Shown in pieces: positions 20,090 through 29,007 of a stretch of 64,000 nt of DNA. Made by a program: the position numbers and the translations under genes. The stretch is from Halapricum desulfuricans (GTDB lineage Archaea > Halobacteriota > Halobacteria > Halobacteriales > Haloarculaceae). Under the pieces are notes generated by a model. That model was not told the DNA's origin. It made no database searches and was given only the letters and a program-made list of their open reading frames with translations. Location: contig NZ_CP064788.1 of assembly GCF_017094525.1 (NCBI RefSeq), positions 2,527,030-2,591,029 on the forward strand. The letters are read 5' to 3'. How positions within the stretch are numbered: the first letter of the stretch is position 1; each line of letters starts with the position of its first letter.

Positions 20090-20901
20090 TCGGCAATGTC
20101 AGCGGCCACGCCGTCCCGGATCGACCGGGCGACCCGCGCGCGCGAGCGCGACTGTTCGTGGCGTTGCCCGAACACCGTTCGTGCACTTGCTGCCGCCTCG
20201 TCGTCGACCCGGAACGTTACGTCGGGGTAGACGACCTCGGTCAGCACGAGCGGTTCCGGTGGGGACGGAGCGATTCCCTCCGGGCCGTCCAGCGGTTCGG
20301 GACCGAGCACGCGTTCGATCCGGTCGCGGTCGGCCTCGCCGCGGGCGAACGCCTCGAGCAGCGTCACGAGCCGCCGGACCAGTTGCCGGGCGAACCCGTC
20401 CGCCCGGAACGCGATTTCGAGGAACGGTCCGTCGCGTTCGACCCCGACGGCGAGGTCGCGGACGGTGCCGGTCTCGTCCGGCGTGAGATTGTGGAAGTCG
20501 CGCTCGCCAGCGAGCAGTCGCGCTCCGTCGCGGGCCCGTGAGCGATCGACCTCGGGCGCATAGAGGGCGTACGTGTAGCCACGCTCGACGGCGTCGTGGG
20601 TCGCGTGAAACCCGTCGGGAACGTCGGCGCACGCCCAGGCGCGAACGTGTGCGGGAAGCGCGCTGTTGAACGCCGCCGGCGAGAGCCACTCCGGGGCCTC
20701 GAAGGCGACCGTCTGTGCGAGCGCCGAGACGCTGGCGTCAGTCCGGCCCGCGGCGGCGTAGCCCGGCGGCGTGTCGCCCTCGAGCGGGACGTCCAGCTCG
20801 CGAAGCGCGGACAGCAGCGCGTCGGCCACCGTCGCCACGTCGGGCTGGCGCTGGAACCCGTGGAACGGACGGCCGTCGTAGGCGATCCGGAACGCGCGCA
20901 T
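20083..20901 (-). CDS. truA: tRNA pseudouridine synthase A
   Basis: 272 residues. Converts uridines 38-40 of the tRNA anticodon arm to pseudouridine. The catalytic Asp is D55 in AAGRTDASVSA; RAFRIAYDGRPFHGFQRQ at the N terminus and FHATHDAVERGYTYAL are further family blocks. The ATG at 20901 is used because an in-frame start at 21084 adds 61 residues without family similarity and runs through the divergent promoter. Convergent with korB, with a 7-base overlap of coding ends. Confidence 0.92.
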   Translation of the reverse strand: MRAFRIAYDGRPFHGFQRQPDVATVADALLSALRELDVPLEGDTPPGYAAAGRTDASVSALAQTVAFEAPEWLSPAAFNSALPAHVRAWACADVPDGFHATHDAVERGYTYALYAPEVDRSRARDGARLLAGERDFHNLTPDETGTVRDLAVGVERDGPFLEIAFRADGFARQLVRRLVTLLEAFARGEADRDRIERVLGPEPLDGPEGIAPSPPEPLVLTEVVYPDVTFRVDDEAAASARTVFGQRHEQSRSRARVARSIRDGVAADIADQ

Positions 20902-21014
20902 GCCTGCGCTTCGCCGGGGATCGAAAAGACACGTTCGGTTCCGGTCGATCCGGGAGAGATATCTGTTGACACACATCAATACGTCTTCATATCGGGTGCG
21001 TGCGTCTCTCCTGC

Positions 21015-21464
21015 ATGGAAACGACGACACCGTCCGCCGGCGCGCAGGTCCGATCCCCGTGGCGTCGGCTCCTCGGACCGACACTGACCGTCTGGGTCGG
21101 GCTAGCTGTGCTCGCGATCACTAACGGGATCCTCCACGAGGCGCTGCTGGCACCAGCGCTTGGCGACGGCGTGGCGCACGTTCTCAGCACGCTCCTGCTC
21201 GCCGCCGCGGTCGCGACGGTCGCGGCACTGTTCGTCCGTCGCTTCGCCCACGAGGCCGACCGACGGACGCTCCTCTCGATCGGTGGCCTCTGGACGGTCC
21301 TGACGCTCGCGTTCGAGTTCGGCTTCGGGCGCTACGTCGTGGGCAAATCCTGGGCCGTCCTGCTGGCCGACTACGACGTGCTGGCCGGCCGGATCTGGGT
21401 GCTCGTGCCTCTGACGCTGCTCGTCGCTCCGCTGGTCGCCGCGCGATACGTCGAGCGGAGATAG
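21015..21464 (+). CDS. Small four-helix membrane protein, function unknown
   Basis: 149 residues with four hydrophobic segments: about 17-40 (LTVWVGLAVLAITNGILHEALL), 50-70, 85-105 and 125-145. The last loop has FEFGFGRYVVGKSWAVLLADYDVLAGRIWVL, which resembles small uncharacterised membrane proteins seen in haloarchaea and bacteria. No catalytic motif is recognised. The ATG at 21015 is preferred over a GTG at 21000 because a TATA-like cttcatatc at about 20984-20992 lies about 27 bases upstream of it. Monocistronic, between divergent truA and hisA. Confidence 0.7.
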   Translation: METTTPSAGAQVRSPWRRLLGPTLTVWVGLAVLAITNGILHEALLAPALGDGVAHVLSTLLLAAAVATVAALFVRRFAHEADRRTLLSIGGLWTVLTLAFEFGFGRYVVGKSWAVLLADYDVLAGRIWVLVPLTLLVAPLVAARYVERR

Positions 21465-21537
21465 CGACGGGCCTGTCGTAGCGCCGCCGTCAGACGGAAC
21501 CGAACTCGTTTTGCCCCGGGTACTCCCAGGGAGAGGC

Positions 21538-22260
21538 ATGTTCGAACAGTTCGAGGTCGTCCCTGCGGTGGACATGCAGGACGGACAGGTCGTCCAGCTG
21601 GTCGGTGGGGAACGCGGGACCGGAACGACCTACGGCGATCCGGTCGAGGCCGCCCGGCGGTGGGTCGAGGCGGGCGCGCGGACGCTCCATCTCGTCGATC
21701 TCGACGGCGCGTTCGAGGGCGAGCGCGAGAACGCCGAGGCGATCGAGGCGATCCGCGAGGCCGTCGACGTCGAGGTCCAGCTCGGCGGCGGGATCCGGAC
21801 CGTCGAGGACGCCGTCGGGCTCCTCGATGCGGGCGTCGACCGGGTGATCCTCGGGACGGCCGCCGTCGAGAACCCCGAGATCGTCGCCGCGATCAGCGAC
21901 GAACACCCCGAAAGCGTGCTCGTGAGTCTGGACGCGAAAGACGGCGAGGTCGTCGTCTCGGGCTGGACCGAAGGGACCGGCCTGGACCCGGCCGAAGCCG
22001 CCGAACGATACGAGAATCTGGGGGCCGGCGGGATCCTCTTCACCGACGTCGATGTCGAGGGACAGCTCGAGGGCGTCCGGACGGAACCGGTCCGTCGCGT
22101 CGTCGAGGCCGTCGACATCCCGGTGATCGCCAGCGGCGGCGTCGCGACGATCGGGGACGTACAGGCGCTGCAGGAGGCGGGCGCGGCCGCGGTCGTCGTC
22201 GGCAGCGCGCTCTACGAGGGGACGTTCACGCTCGAAGCGGCGATGGACGCCCTCGAGTAG
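21538..22260 (+). CDS. hisA: Phosphoribosylformimino-5-aminoimidazole carboxamide ribotide isomerase HisA
   Basis: 240-residue (beta/alpha)8 barrel that opens the ribose ring of ProFAR in histidine synthesis. Catalytic D12 sits in VVPAVDMQDGQVVQL; VQLGGGIRT and VIASGGVA are the two phosphate-binding loops; LHLVDLDGAFEG is a further HisA block. The ATG at 21538 starts the first barrel strand; an in-frame ATG at 21511 lies in the upstream region. hisB is in the same orientation 4.3 kb downstream, so the histidine genes are dispersed. The macro-domain gene follows 54 bases later and may share the transcript. Confidence 0.95.
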   Translation: MFEQFEVVPAVDMQDGQVVQLVGGERGTGTTYGDPVEAARRWVEAGARTLHLVDLDGAFEGERENAEAIEAIREAVDVEVQLGGGIRTVEDAVGLLDAGVDRVILGTAAVENPEIVAAISDEHPESVLVSLDAKDGEVVVSGWTEGTGLDPAEAAERYENLGAGGILFTDVDVEGQLEGVRTEPVRRVVEAVDIPVIASGGVATIGDVQALQEAGAAAVVVGSALYEGTFTLEAAMDALE

Positions 22261-22314
22261 CGGCTGTCGGGAAACGAAGTGGGATTTTACTGTCGGGCGT
22301 TGCTATCCCCAGGT

Positions 22315-22824
22315 ATGGAGTTCGCCACCGTTCAGGGAGACATCGCCGAACAGAGCGCGGACGCGCTGGTCAACGCCGCCGGGACGAGCCTGCAGATGGG
22401 AAGCGGCGTCGCCGGCGCGCTCCGGCGCGGCGCGAACGGCCCGATTAACGAGGAAGCTACCTCGAAGGGACCGATCGACCTCGGCGAGGTAGCCGTCACC
22501 GACGCCTACGACCTCGACGCCGAGCACGTCATTCACGCGGCCGCGATGCCACATTACGACGACGGCCGAGCGACCAAGCAGAGCATCCGCGATGCGACCA
22601 GCCACAGCCTCGAAACGGCCGACGAACTCGGCTGCGAGTCGCTGGTCGTGCCGATCCTCGGAACGGGAGCAGCCGCCTTCGAGTTCGAGGACGGGGCGCG
22701 ACTGGTGTGCGAAACGATCGCGGCCTACGAGTCCGACACCCTGGAAGACGTGCGCGTGATCGCCTACTCGCCAGCGAAGTACCGACTGCTCGAAGACATC
22801 GCCGGGGAAGTACGCGGCGACTGA
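22315..22824 (+). CDS. Macro-domain ADP-ribose/O-acetyl-ADP-ribose hydrolase
   Basis: 169-residue stand-alone macro domain. Features: the start EFATVQGDIAEQSADALVNAA (VxGDIt...aiVNAA motif binding the adenine and distal ribose), GSGVAGAL (the phosphate/ribose loop) and VPILGTGAAAFEF (second loop). Such proteins hydrolyse O-acetyl-ADP-ribose, ADP-ribose-1''-phosphate or ADP-ribosylated proteins. It probably acts in the cytosol; no signal or membrane segment. It lies in line with hisA. The exact substrate is not readable. Confidence 0.87.
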   Translation: MEFATVQGDIAEQSADALVNAAGTSLQMGSGVAGALRRGANGPINEEATSKGPIDLGEVAVTDAYDLDAEHVIHAAAMPHYDDGRATKQSIRDATSHSLETADELGCESLVVPILGTGAAAFEFEDGARLVCETIAAYESDTLEDVRVIAYSPAKYRLLEDIAGEVRGD

Positions 22825-22895
22825 TCTTTCACTCGCGTGCCGGACGTCGCCGGTGGCCGGTCGTTTGACAATACCTGAGCCGAAACGTCTAGACG

Positions 22896-24155
22896 ATGGT
22901 CGATCCAGTCGCGGACCCGCTGGCGGAAGTCGTTCTCCACTTGCTGGTCGCGTTCGGACTGGGCGCGCTGATCGGGATCGAGCGCGAGCAAAGCGAGTCC
23001 GCGGGCGCGATTGCCGGCAGTCGCACCTTCCCGCTCTTCGCGCTGTACGGCGCGCTCGTCTGGGGTTTCTTTCCCGATGCCTTCCCGTTCGCGCTCGCCA
23101 TGCTCGCGGTCCCACTGACGGTCGCGTACGTCGCCCGGGTCGTCTACGAGGGCGATATCGGGCTCACGACGGTCGCGGCCGCGCTGCTGACCGTATTGCT
23201 CGGCGCGATGACGATGCACTCCCAGCAGGCGGCCACGCTCGCAGTCGTCGTCGGCGGCGCAGTCACCGTCTTGCTCACGGTCAAAGATCCGATCCACGAG
23301 TTCGCCGACCGGATCGAGCGACGCGAACGGCTCGCTTCGGCGAAGTTCGTGCTCGTGGTACTCGTGGTCCTGCCCGCGCTTCCGGATCGAGAGGTCGAGG
23401 CGCTGTACGGTCTCAACCCCCGGTTCGTCTGGCTGATGGTCGTGTTCGTCACCGGGCTCGGGTTCGTCGCGTACGTGCTCGGGCGCGTGCTGGGGACGGA
23501 ACGCGGGATCGCGATCACGGGCGTCGTCGGCGGGTTCGTCTCCTCGACGGCGACGACCGTCTCGATGGCCGAAAAGACCGTCGAGAACGCGACGCTGTAT
23601 CACGTCTGTGGCTTCGCTGTCGTCACCGCCTCGATCGTCATGTTCCCGCGGGCGCTGATCGAAGTCGCGGTCGTCAACCCCGAGCTACTGCCACACGTGG
23701 TTCTCCCGCTGGGCGCGATGACGCTCGTCGGCGCGGTCGCCGCAGTCGTGCTGTACTGGCGGACGACCGCCGAGGAGACCGTCGAGGCCGAGGAACTCGA
23801 GAACCCGTTCCGACTCAGGCCGGCGCTTCTGTTCGGCGCGATCTTCGCCGTCGTCCTGCTGGTCTCGGAGTACGCGAACGAGTGGTTCGGCGCGTCGGGA
23901 ATCTACGCGACGGCGTTCTTCTCGGGACTGGCCGACGTCGACGCCATGACGCTCACGCTGAGCCGACTCGCCGCTGACGGAACCGTCGAGCCGGCGGTCG
24001 CAACGACCGGCATCGTCATCGCGGCCGTCGCCAACACGTTCGTCAAGGCCGCGCTGGCGTGGGCGCTCGGGACGCGAAAGCTCGGCCAGCTCGTGACGCT
24101 CGTGCTGGGAATCGTCGTCGTCAGCGGCGTGGCGTTGCTGGCTGTCGTCGTGTAG
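22896..24155 (+). CDS. MgtC/SapB-DUF4010 family membrane protein
   Basis: 419 residues with about 12 hydrophobic helices. The first third is an MgtC/SapB domain (LLVAFGLGALIGIEREQSE and SRTFPLFALYGALVWG). The remainder fits DUF4010, with GVVGGFVSSTATTVSMAEK and SGLADVDAMTLTLSRLA. These proteins occur widely in bacteria and archaea; a role in Mg2+ or other cation homeostasis has been suggested for MgtC, but function in this long form is unknown. ATG start with an AT-containing stretch upstream (tttgacaatacctgag). Convergent with the TrmB-type regulator (25-base gap). Confidence 0.82.
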   Translation: MVDPVADPLAEVVLHLLVAFGLGALIGIEREQSESAGAIAGSRTFPLFALYGALVWGFFPDAFPFALAMLAVPLTVAYVARVVYEGDIGLTTVAAALLTVLLGAMTMHSQQAATLAVVVGGAVTVLLTVKDPIHEFADRIERRERLASAKFVLVVLVVLPALPDREVEALYGLNPRFVWLMVVFVTGLGFVAYVLGRVLGTERGIAITGVVGGFVSSTATTVSMAEKTVENATLYHVCGFAVVTASIVMFPRALIEVAVVNPELLPHVVLPLGAMTLVGAVAAVVLYWRTTAEETVEAEELENPFRLRPALLFGAIFAVVLLVSEYANEWFGASGIYATAFFSGLADVDAMTLTLSRLAADGTVEPAVATTGIVIAAVANTFVKAALAWALGTRKLGQLVTLVLGIVVVSGVALLAVVV

Positions 24156-24180
24156 GGGTCTCGACTCGATGGGGCGACAG

Positions 24181-25251
24181 CTATCGCTCTCGCAACCGCA
24201 CCTCGCGGGCGGCGTACGGTTCCAGAAACGGATCGATCCCGCCGCCGCCGTTTCCGACCGCGTACCGCTGTCCGTCTACCTCGAAGACGAGACTGTTCTC
24301 CATGGGGAACTCCGCGGTCGGGTCGCCGACGAGGCTCTGACGGACGTCGACGATCGACACGTCCTCGAAGCGCTCTCGCCCGCCGGAGTCGGTCCGTTCG
24401 ACGAGGAGATCGGCCGCCAGTTCGCGGCCGGCCTCGCGGTGGAGGGCGGCGTTCGTCACGGCCGTCCGGAGGTGGTCGTATCTCGACGGGAGCGGGTCCG
24501 GCTCCGAACGGAAGACCGTCTCGCCCATCGGCCAGACGTTGCTGATCAGGTTGCCATAGAAGCCGCTGGCGACCTCAGGCTGGGCGAACGCGAGCGCGTA
24601 CTCCTCGCCGTGGCGGCCGCTGAGCACGTCGTAACTCCCCATCACCCCCGTCCGCTCGTCCGCGATGACGAACACCGGCGGGGTCGCTTCCCAGACCCGA
24701 AGGACGTTCGCGTATCTGTCCGCCTCGGCGAGCCCGTCGGCGGTCTCGGCGGCGTCGGGGCCGAGCAACAGACAGTAAACGAACACCCCTCGATCGACGG
24801 CGTCGGCCAGCGCTCCGGCGAGGTGTTCGAACTCCGAGGCGGGCACGACGACGAACGCCTCGTGGTCCGCCGTCTCGATGGCGCTGCGGGCGCGCCGGCG
24901 GACGGTCGCCCGCGAGTGGACGACCTCGAACTCCGCCCGCCCCGCGCCGCCGGCGTACTCGGCTTCGATCGCGGACTCCAGGTCGTCGATCCGGCCGGTC
25001 AGTCCGTCGATCGCTGCCTCGGGTTCGCGAGCCCGGATGGTCGTCGGCGAGGTGCTCTCGTCGACCGCCACGAAACCCCGGTCGGCCAGCGTCTCGACGA
25101 CCTCGTAGACGTACCCCTGTGAGACGCCCGCGGCGTCGGCGATCTCGCCCGTCGTCGCCGAGCCGGCTCGGAGAATCGCCCGATACACGTCGATCTCGGT
25201 CGGGGAAAGCCCGAACGCAATCAGGTGCTTCCGGAGTGGGTCCCCACTCAT
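24181..25251 (-). CDS. TrmB-type transcriptional regulator
   Basis: 356 residues. The N-terminal winged helix (about 8-75), LSPTEIDVYRAILRAGSATTGEIADAAGVSQGYVYEVVETLADRGFV, matches the TrmB family; a coiled-coil-like stretch follows, then a ligand-binding domain with a C-terminal beta-rich part as in sugar-sensing TrmB. Divergent from the MFS gene at 25313, which it probably controls. Three in-frame ATGs exist at 25266, 25260 and 25251; 25251 is chosen because the TATA-like aaagtatttt lies about 27 bases upstream. The effector is unknown; sugar is only the family precedent. Confidence 0.82.
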   Translation of the reverse strand: MSGDPLRKHLIAFGLSPTEIDVYRAILRAGSATTGEIADAAGVSQGYVYEVVETLADRGFVAVDESTSPTTIRAREPEAAIDGLTGRIDDLESAIEAEYAGGAGRAEFEVVHSRATVRRRARSAIETADHEAFVVVPASEFEHLAGALADAVDRGVFVYCLLLGPDAAETADGLAEADRYANVLRVWEATPPVFVIADERTGVMGSYDVLSGRHGEEYALAFAQPEVASGFYGNLISNVWPMGETVFRSEPDPLPSRYDHLRTAVTNAALHREAGRELAADLLVERTDSGGRERFEDVSIVDVRQSLVGDPTAEFPMENSLVFEVDGQRYAVGNGGGGIDPFLEPYAAREVRLRER

Positions 25252-25278
25252 TGGAAACATATTCATCGACTATTCCAA
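25251..25278. promoter_or_regulatory. Inverted repeat between regulator and MFS gene (candidate TrmB operator)
   Basis: TTGGAA (25251-25256) and TTCCAA (25273-25278) form an inverted repeat with 16 bases between the arms. It covers the regulator start codon and reaches the AT-rich ccaaaatactttt that serves as TATA region for both divergent genes. A protein bound here could block both promoters. The symmetry and position are visible; binding by the neighbouring TrmB protein is inference. Confidence 0.4.
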
Positions 25279-25312
25279 AATACTTTTCTCACTTTCGCCG
25301 GGAGACTGAGAC

Positions 25313-26500
25313 ATGGCACAGGCAAACGACGGGAGCGACCGGGGCGTGCTCACGTCCCGGCGGCTGTGGACGGCCGCGATCGTACTGTTCGTCGCGCTCG
25401 AGGGGCTCGGACTGCAGATGCGCGGTCCGCTGTTGCCGATCTTTGGGGATCAGTGGGGGATCAGCGAGGGGGCGCAGGGGCTGGTCAGTCCGGCCGGGAC
25501 GCTCGGGTTCGCGGTGACGATCCTTATCGCCGGGGCGATCGCGGGCCGGATCGACACCCGCCGGTACTTCCTGGGCGGGATCCTCGTCACGATCGTCGGC
25601 GTGGTCGGGATGGCGCTGGCCCCGTTTTTCGTCGCGTATCTCGGCTTCCTGCTGCTGCGCGGACTCGGGACCGGTGTCTCACGCGGGCTGGATCGGCCGC
25701 TTTTGAGCCACCTCTATCCGAACGCCCGAGGTCGGGTGTTCAATCTCTACGACATGGCGTGGGCGATCGGCGCGGCGGCGGGCCCGGTCGTGTTGAGTAT
25801 CGCCGTCGCAATCGGCGACTGGCGATATGCCTACGGTGCGCTCGCGGTCGCGTTCGGTCTCGTCGCCGCGCTCGTCTGGCACCTCGAAACGCCCGCCGAC
25901 GACGCCGAGGAGGAACTCGATCTCTCCGCCGCGGGTGGTCTCGTGCGGACGCCCGCAGTGGCGGCCACGATCGTCGGGCTGGTCTTTCACACCGGGCTCG
26001 AAGGGGGGATGTTCCTCTGGTTACCGACCTTCGGCCGCGACATCGCCGGGCTCAGTTCGACGCGCGCGAACCTCCTGTTGAGCGCGTTCACCGTCGCGTA
26101 CATCCCCGGCCGGTTCGTCTACACGCTCATCGCCGAGCGCGTTCCCTACGGTCCGCTGGTCGTCGCCCTCGAAATCCTGATCGTCCCCGTCTTCCTCTGG
26201 ACGTTCTTCGTCGCGGAGGGCCCGATCGTCTTCGCCGGGGTCGCGCTCCTCGGCGTGCTCGTCTCGGGGATCTTCCCGACGCTGCTGGCGTTCGGAACCC
26301 AGGCCGCACCCGAATACAGCGCCCCGATCAACGCGATCTCGACCTCGACGGCGTCGGTCAGCATGGCGATCGTCCCGGTCGCGATGGGCGCGCTGGCCGG
26401 TGTCTACAGTATTCGCACCGCGATGTGGGTCCCGCTCGCGCTGACCGTCCTCGTCGCGCCGACCGTCCTGATCGCCAGACGGATCGATCCGAACATCTAG
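25313..26500 (+). CDS. MFS transporter controlled by the divergent TrmB-type regulator
   Basis: 395 residues, about 12 membrane helices. MFS signatures: [16 protein letters not shown] in loop 2-3, [29 protein letters not shown] in the N-terminal half, and [15 protein letters not shown] in the C-terminal half. Proton-coupled symport or efflux is the family role; substrate unknown. Divergent arrangement with a TrmB-type regulator and the shared palindromic promoter suggest ligand-controlled expression, possibly of a sugar or sugar-derived compound. The TATA-like aaaatactttt lies about 30 bases before the ATG. Confidence 0.82.
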   Translation: MAQANDGSDRGVLTSRRLWTAAIVLFVALEGLGLQMRGPLLPIFGDQWGISEGAQGLVSPAGTLGFAVTILIAGAIAGRIDTRRYFLGGILVTIVGVVGMALAPFFVAYLGFLLLRGLGTGVSRGLDRPLLSHLYPNARGRVFNLYDMAWAIGAAAGPVVLSIAVAIGDWRYAYGALAVAFGLVAALVWHLETPADDAEEELDLSAAGGLVRTPAVAATIVGLVFHTGLEGGMFLWLPTFGRDIAGLSSTRANLLLSAFTVAYIPGRFVYTLIAERVPYGPLVVALEILIVPVFLWTFFVAEGPIVFAGVALLGVLVSGIFPTLLAFGTQAAPEYSAPINAISTSTASVSMAIVPVAMGALAGVYSIRTAMWVPLALTVLVAPTVLIARRIDPNI

Positions 26501-26546
26501 GGGCGACCAGACACACTCTTTGGGCCGGCCCGCCTTGGGTCACAAT

Positions 26547-27134
26547 ATGACCGACCGGACCGCAGCCGTCACACGCGAGACGGCCGAGACCGAGATCGAA
26601 GTGACGCTCGACGTCGACGGCGACGGCGACGCGACGATCGACACGGGAATCGGCTTTCTCGATCACATGCTCGAATCGTTCGCGACCCACGGGCTGTTCG
26701 ACCTGACCGTCACCTGTGATGGCGATCTGGAGATCGACGATCACCACACCGTCGAGGACGTCGCGATCACGATCGGCGAGGCGCTCGAACAGGCGCTGGG
26801 CGACAAGCGCGGGATCGTCCGGTTCGCCGACCGGCGGGTGCCGCTCGACGAGGCCGTCGCGGGGATCGTGCTGGACATCTCCGGGCGACCCCACTTCGAG
26901 TTCGACGGCGAGTTTTCCCAGGCGTCGGTCGGCGAGTTGACCAGCCACATGGCTCAGCACTTCCTGCGCTCGCTCGCGATGAACGCCGGGCTGACGCTGC
27001 ACGCAGAGGTCACCGGCGAGAACGCCCACCACGAGATCGAGGCGCTGTTCAAGTGCCTCGCTCGCGCGCTCGACGACGCCACCCGGATCGACGAGCGACG
27101 GGCCGACGTCGCCAGCACGAAGGGCACGCTCTAG
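26547..27134 (+). CDS. hisB: Imidazoleglycerol-phosphate dehydratase HisB
   Basis: 195 residues, the usual single-domain IGPD. It dehydrates imidazoleglycerol phosphate to imidazoleacetol phosphate using two Mn ions. His-rich metal motifs are present: [36 protein letters not shown] and [11 protein letters not shown]. The ATG at 26547 starts at the family N terminus ([12 protein letters not shown]); an upstream in-frame GTG/ATG adds nine residues. The protein is monofunctional, not fused to a phosphatase as in enteric bacteria. Confidence 0.96.
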   Translation: MTDRTAAVTRETAETEIEVTLDVDGDGDATIDTGIGFLDHMLESFATHGLFDLTVTCDGDLEIDDHHTVEDVAITIGEALEQALGDKRGIVRFADRRVPLDEAVAGIVLDISGRPHFEFDGEFSQASVGELTSHMAQHFLRSLAMNAGLTLHAEVTGENAHHEIEALFKCLARALDDATRIDERRADVASTKGTL

Positions 27135-27211
27135 GCTGTTAAACTCCGGTGGAGCCATCCCGGGGATCCGAGAGGGCAAGTCGTATGTCCGTCCCGGGCG
27201 ACCGCCCGAGC

Positions 27212-28144
27212 ATGGAACCGCTCAATCGGATGGCGACCGAGCTGGTCGACGAGGCGATAGACTTCGCCGACGAGCTCGCGATCGCTGTCAAGCAGCTCGA
27301 TTCGGAAGCGACGGTGCTCGACTTCGGCGTGGGCGTCCCCGGCGGGATCGAGGCCGGACTGATGCTCGCGGAGATCCAGACGGCCGGGCTGGCGACGCTC
27401 GATTCGACGCTCGGCGAGATCGACGACACGCCGCGGACGCACGTCGAGCTCTCGACGGACTACCCCGGGCTCGCGCTGCTGGGCGCACAGAAGGCGGGCT
27501 GGGAGGTCAGCGTCGAGGGCTTCGAGGGGCTGGGCAGCGGCCCGGCCCGGGCGCTGGTCGCCGAGGAGGAGGAGTACGCGCGACTGGGCTATCAGGACGA
27601 CTTCGAGTTCGCGGTGCTGGCGCTGGAAGCCGACACGCTGCCGGACGACCCGGTCGTCTCGGAGGTCGCCGATCGGGCCGGCGTCCCCGAGAGCGGCGTG
27701 TTCCTGCCGACCTACGCCACCGCGAGCCTGACCGGCAGCGTCGCCGCGGCGGCCAGGGCGGCGGAGCTGGCCCTGTTCCGCCTGCTGGAACTGGGCTACG
27801 ACCCGCTGGACGTGCTCTCGGCGTCGGCGTCGGCCCCGGTCGCGCCCGTCGCCAGCGAGGAGTCCACTGCGATGGCCCGCACGACCGACGCGCTCGCGTA
27901 CGGCGGGCAGGTCCATCTGGTCGTCTCCGAACCGTTCGACCGCTTCGACGAGGTCGTCTCGACCGCGGGCGAGGCATACGACGAACCGTTCGAGGCGATC
28001 TTCGAATCTGTCGAGTGGGCCCACGAGGAGTTGGCGACGGCGCTGTTCGGTCCCGCGCAGGTGACCGTCGACGTCGTCGGGGGCGACACCCATATCTACG
28101 GACAGCGGCGCGAGGACCTGCTCGCGGAAAGCTTCGGTCTGTAG
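27212..28144 (+). CDS. mch: N5,N10-methenyltetrahydromethanopterin cyclohydrolase
   Basis: 310 residues matching archaeal Mch. Interconverts methenyl- and formyl-tetrahydropterin in C1 metabolism; haloarchaea retain this enzyme although they mainly use folate, so the true cofactor here may be H4folate. Family blocks: LNRMATELVDEAIDFADEL at the N terminus, DFGVGVPGGIEAG, STDYPGLALLGAQKAGW, and the C-terminal GGDTHIYGQRREDLLAESFGL. The ATG at 27212 is chosen because it begins the conserved MEPLNRMA block; in-frame ATGs at 27149 and 27185 precede it. It lies 77 bases after hisB. Confidence 0.93.
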   Translation: MEPLNRMATELVDEAIDFADELAIAVKQLDSEATVLDFGVGVPGGIEAGLMLAEIQTAGLATLDSTLGEIDDTPRTHVELSTDYPGLALLGAQKAGWEVSVEGFEGLGSGPARALVAEEEEYARLGYQDDFEFAVLALEADTLPDDPVVSEVADRAGVPESGVFLPTYATASLTGSVAAAARAAELALFRLLELGYDPLDVLSASASAPVAPVASEESTAMARTTDALAYGGQVHLVVSEPFDRFDEVVSTAGEAYDEPFEAIFESVEWAHEELATALFGPAQVTVDVVGGDTHIYGQRREDLLAESFGL

Positions 28145-28252
28145 CCCGACCCGCTGTCGTATCCGACTGTCGACACCGAAATTCGACTGTCGAGACTCTG
28201 ATTCGACCGCCAGTGGCGGGAAGTATTTTGCCGGCCGGGTCGAACGGCGCGT

Positions 28253-28939
28253 ATGGCCGAGCAACTCCGACCGGGCGTGTGGCTGCTGGACGTCGGGCTC
28301 GTTCGGCCGGTGAACACCAACAGCTACCTCGTCGACGACGGGACGGTGACGCTGATCGACACGGGGCTGTGGGTCAACTGCCCGTCGTTACACTCGGAAC
28401 TCGCCGCGGCCGGATACGACCCGTCCGACGTCGACCGCGTCCTGCTCACCCATTACGACCTCGATCACACGACGGGGCTCGGACGTCTCGAACCCCGGTT
28501 CGACGGCCCGGTCTACATCGGCCACCGGGACTACGACCTCGCCACCGGGGGGTTCGATCCGCCGCTCGTCCACCACAAGGGACTGTTCCATCGGCTCGTC
28601 CGGCCGTTCTTTCCGATTCCCGCCGGCGACGTCCGCCCGGTCGCGGACGGCGATCGGATCGGCGAGTTCACAGCGTTCGACACCCCCGGACACAACCCCG
28701 GGCACGTGGCGTACGTCCACGACAGCGGCGCGGCGTTCGTCGGCGACTTGCTGTGGGGGAGCAACGGCGGGCTCGCGATGCCGGTCTGGCTGGACAGCTA
28801 CGACATGGACGAACTCCGGGAGAGCGTCGTCGACTTCTACGCCCGTGCCCCGCCGTTCGAGGTGCTCGCGATGGGGCACGGAACGCCGATCACGACCGAC
28901 GCACGAGCGGTCTACCGCGACCTGATCGACCGTCTGTGA
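28253..28939 (+). CDS. Metallo-beta-lactamase-fold hydrolase with variant metal motif
   Basis: 228 residues in the MBL fold: NTNSYLVDDGTVTLIDTGL, then metal motif THYDLDH (H67, D69, D71, H72), [23 protein letters not shown], and a final GHGTPI. In most family members the motif is HxHxDH; here the second His is Asp (D69). Glyoxalase II-like or lactonase-like hydrolysis is the family role; substrate unknown. It sits between mch and the RqcH gene, 69 bases before the latter. A TATA-like gtattttgcc at about 28222 precedes it. Confidence 0.8.
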   Translation: MAEQLRPGVWLLDVGLVRPVNTNSYLVDDGTVTLIDTGLWVNCPSLHSELAAAGYDPSDVDRVLLTHYDLDHTTGLGRLEPRFDGPVYIGHRDYDLATGGFDPPLVHHKGLFHRLVRPFFPIPAGDVRPVADGDRIGEFTAFDTPGHNPGHVAYVHDSGAAFVGDLLWGSNGGLAMPVWLDSYDMDELRESVVDFYARAPPFEVLAMGHGTPITTDARAVYRDLIDRL

Positions 28940-29007
28940 TCGGTCGGGAACCAGCTGTTCCCGGAGCCGAACGTCACGTCTTTCCGCTCGCCCCGACAGA
29001 TACGGGT

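Noticed and set aside
28015-29007. 330-codon upstream extension of the RqcH frame
   Set aside because: Antisense-like Arg-rich shadow of mch and the MBL-fold gene; the conserved N terminus starts at 29008.
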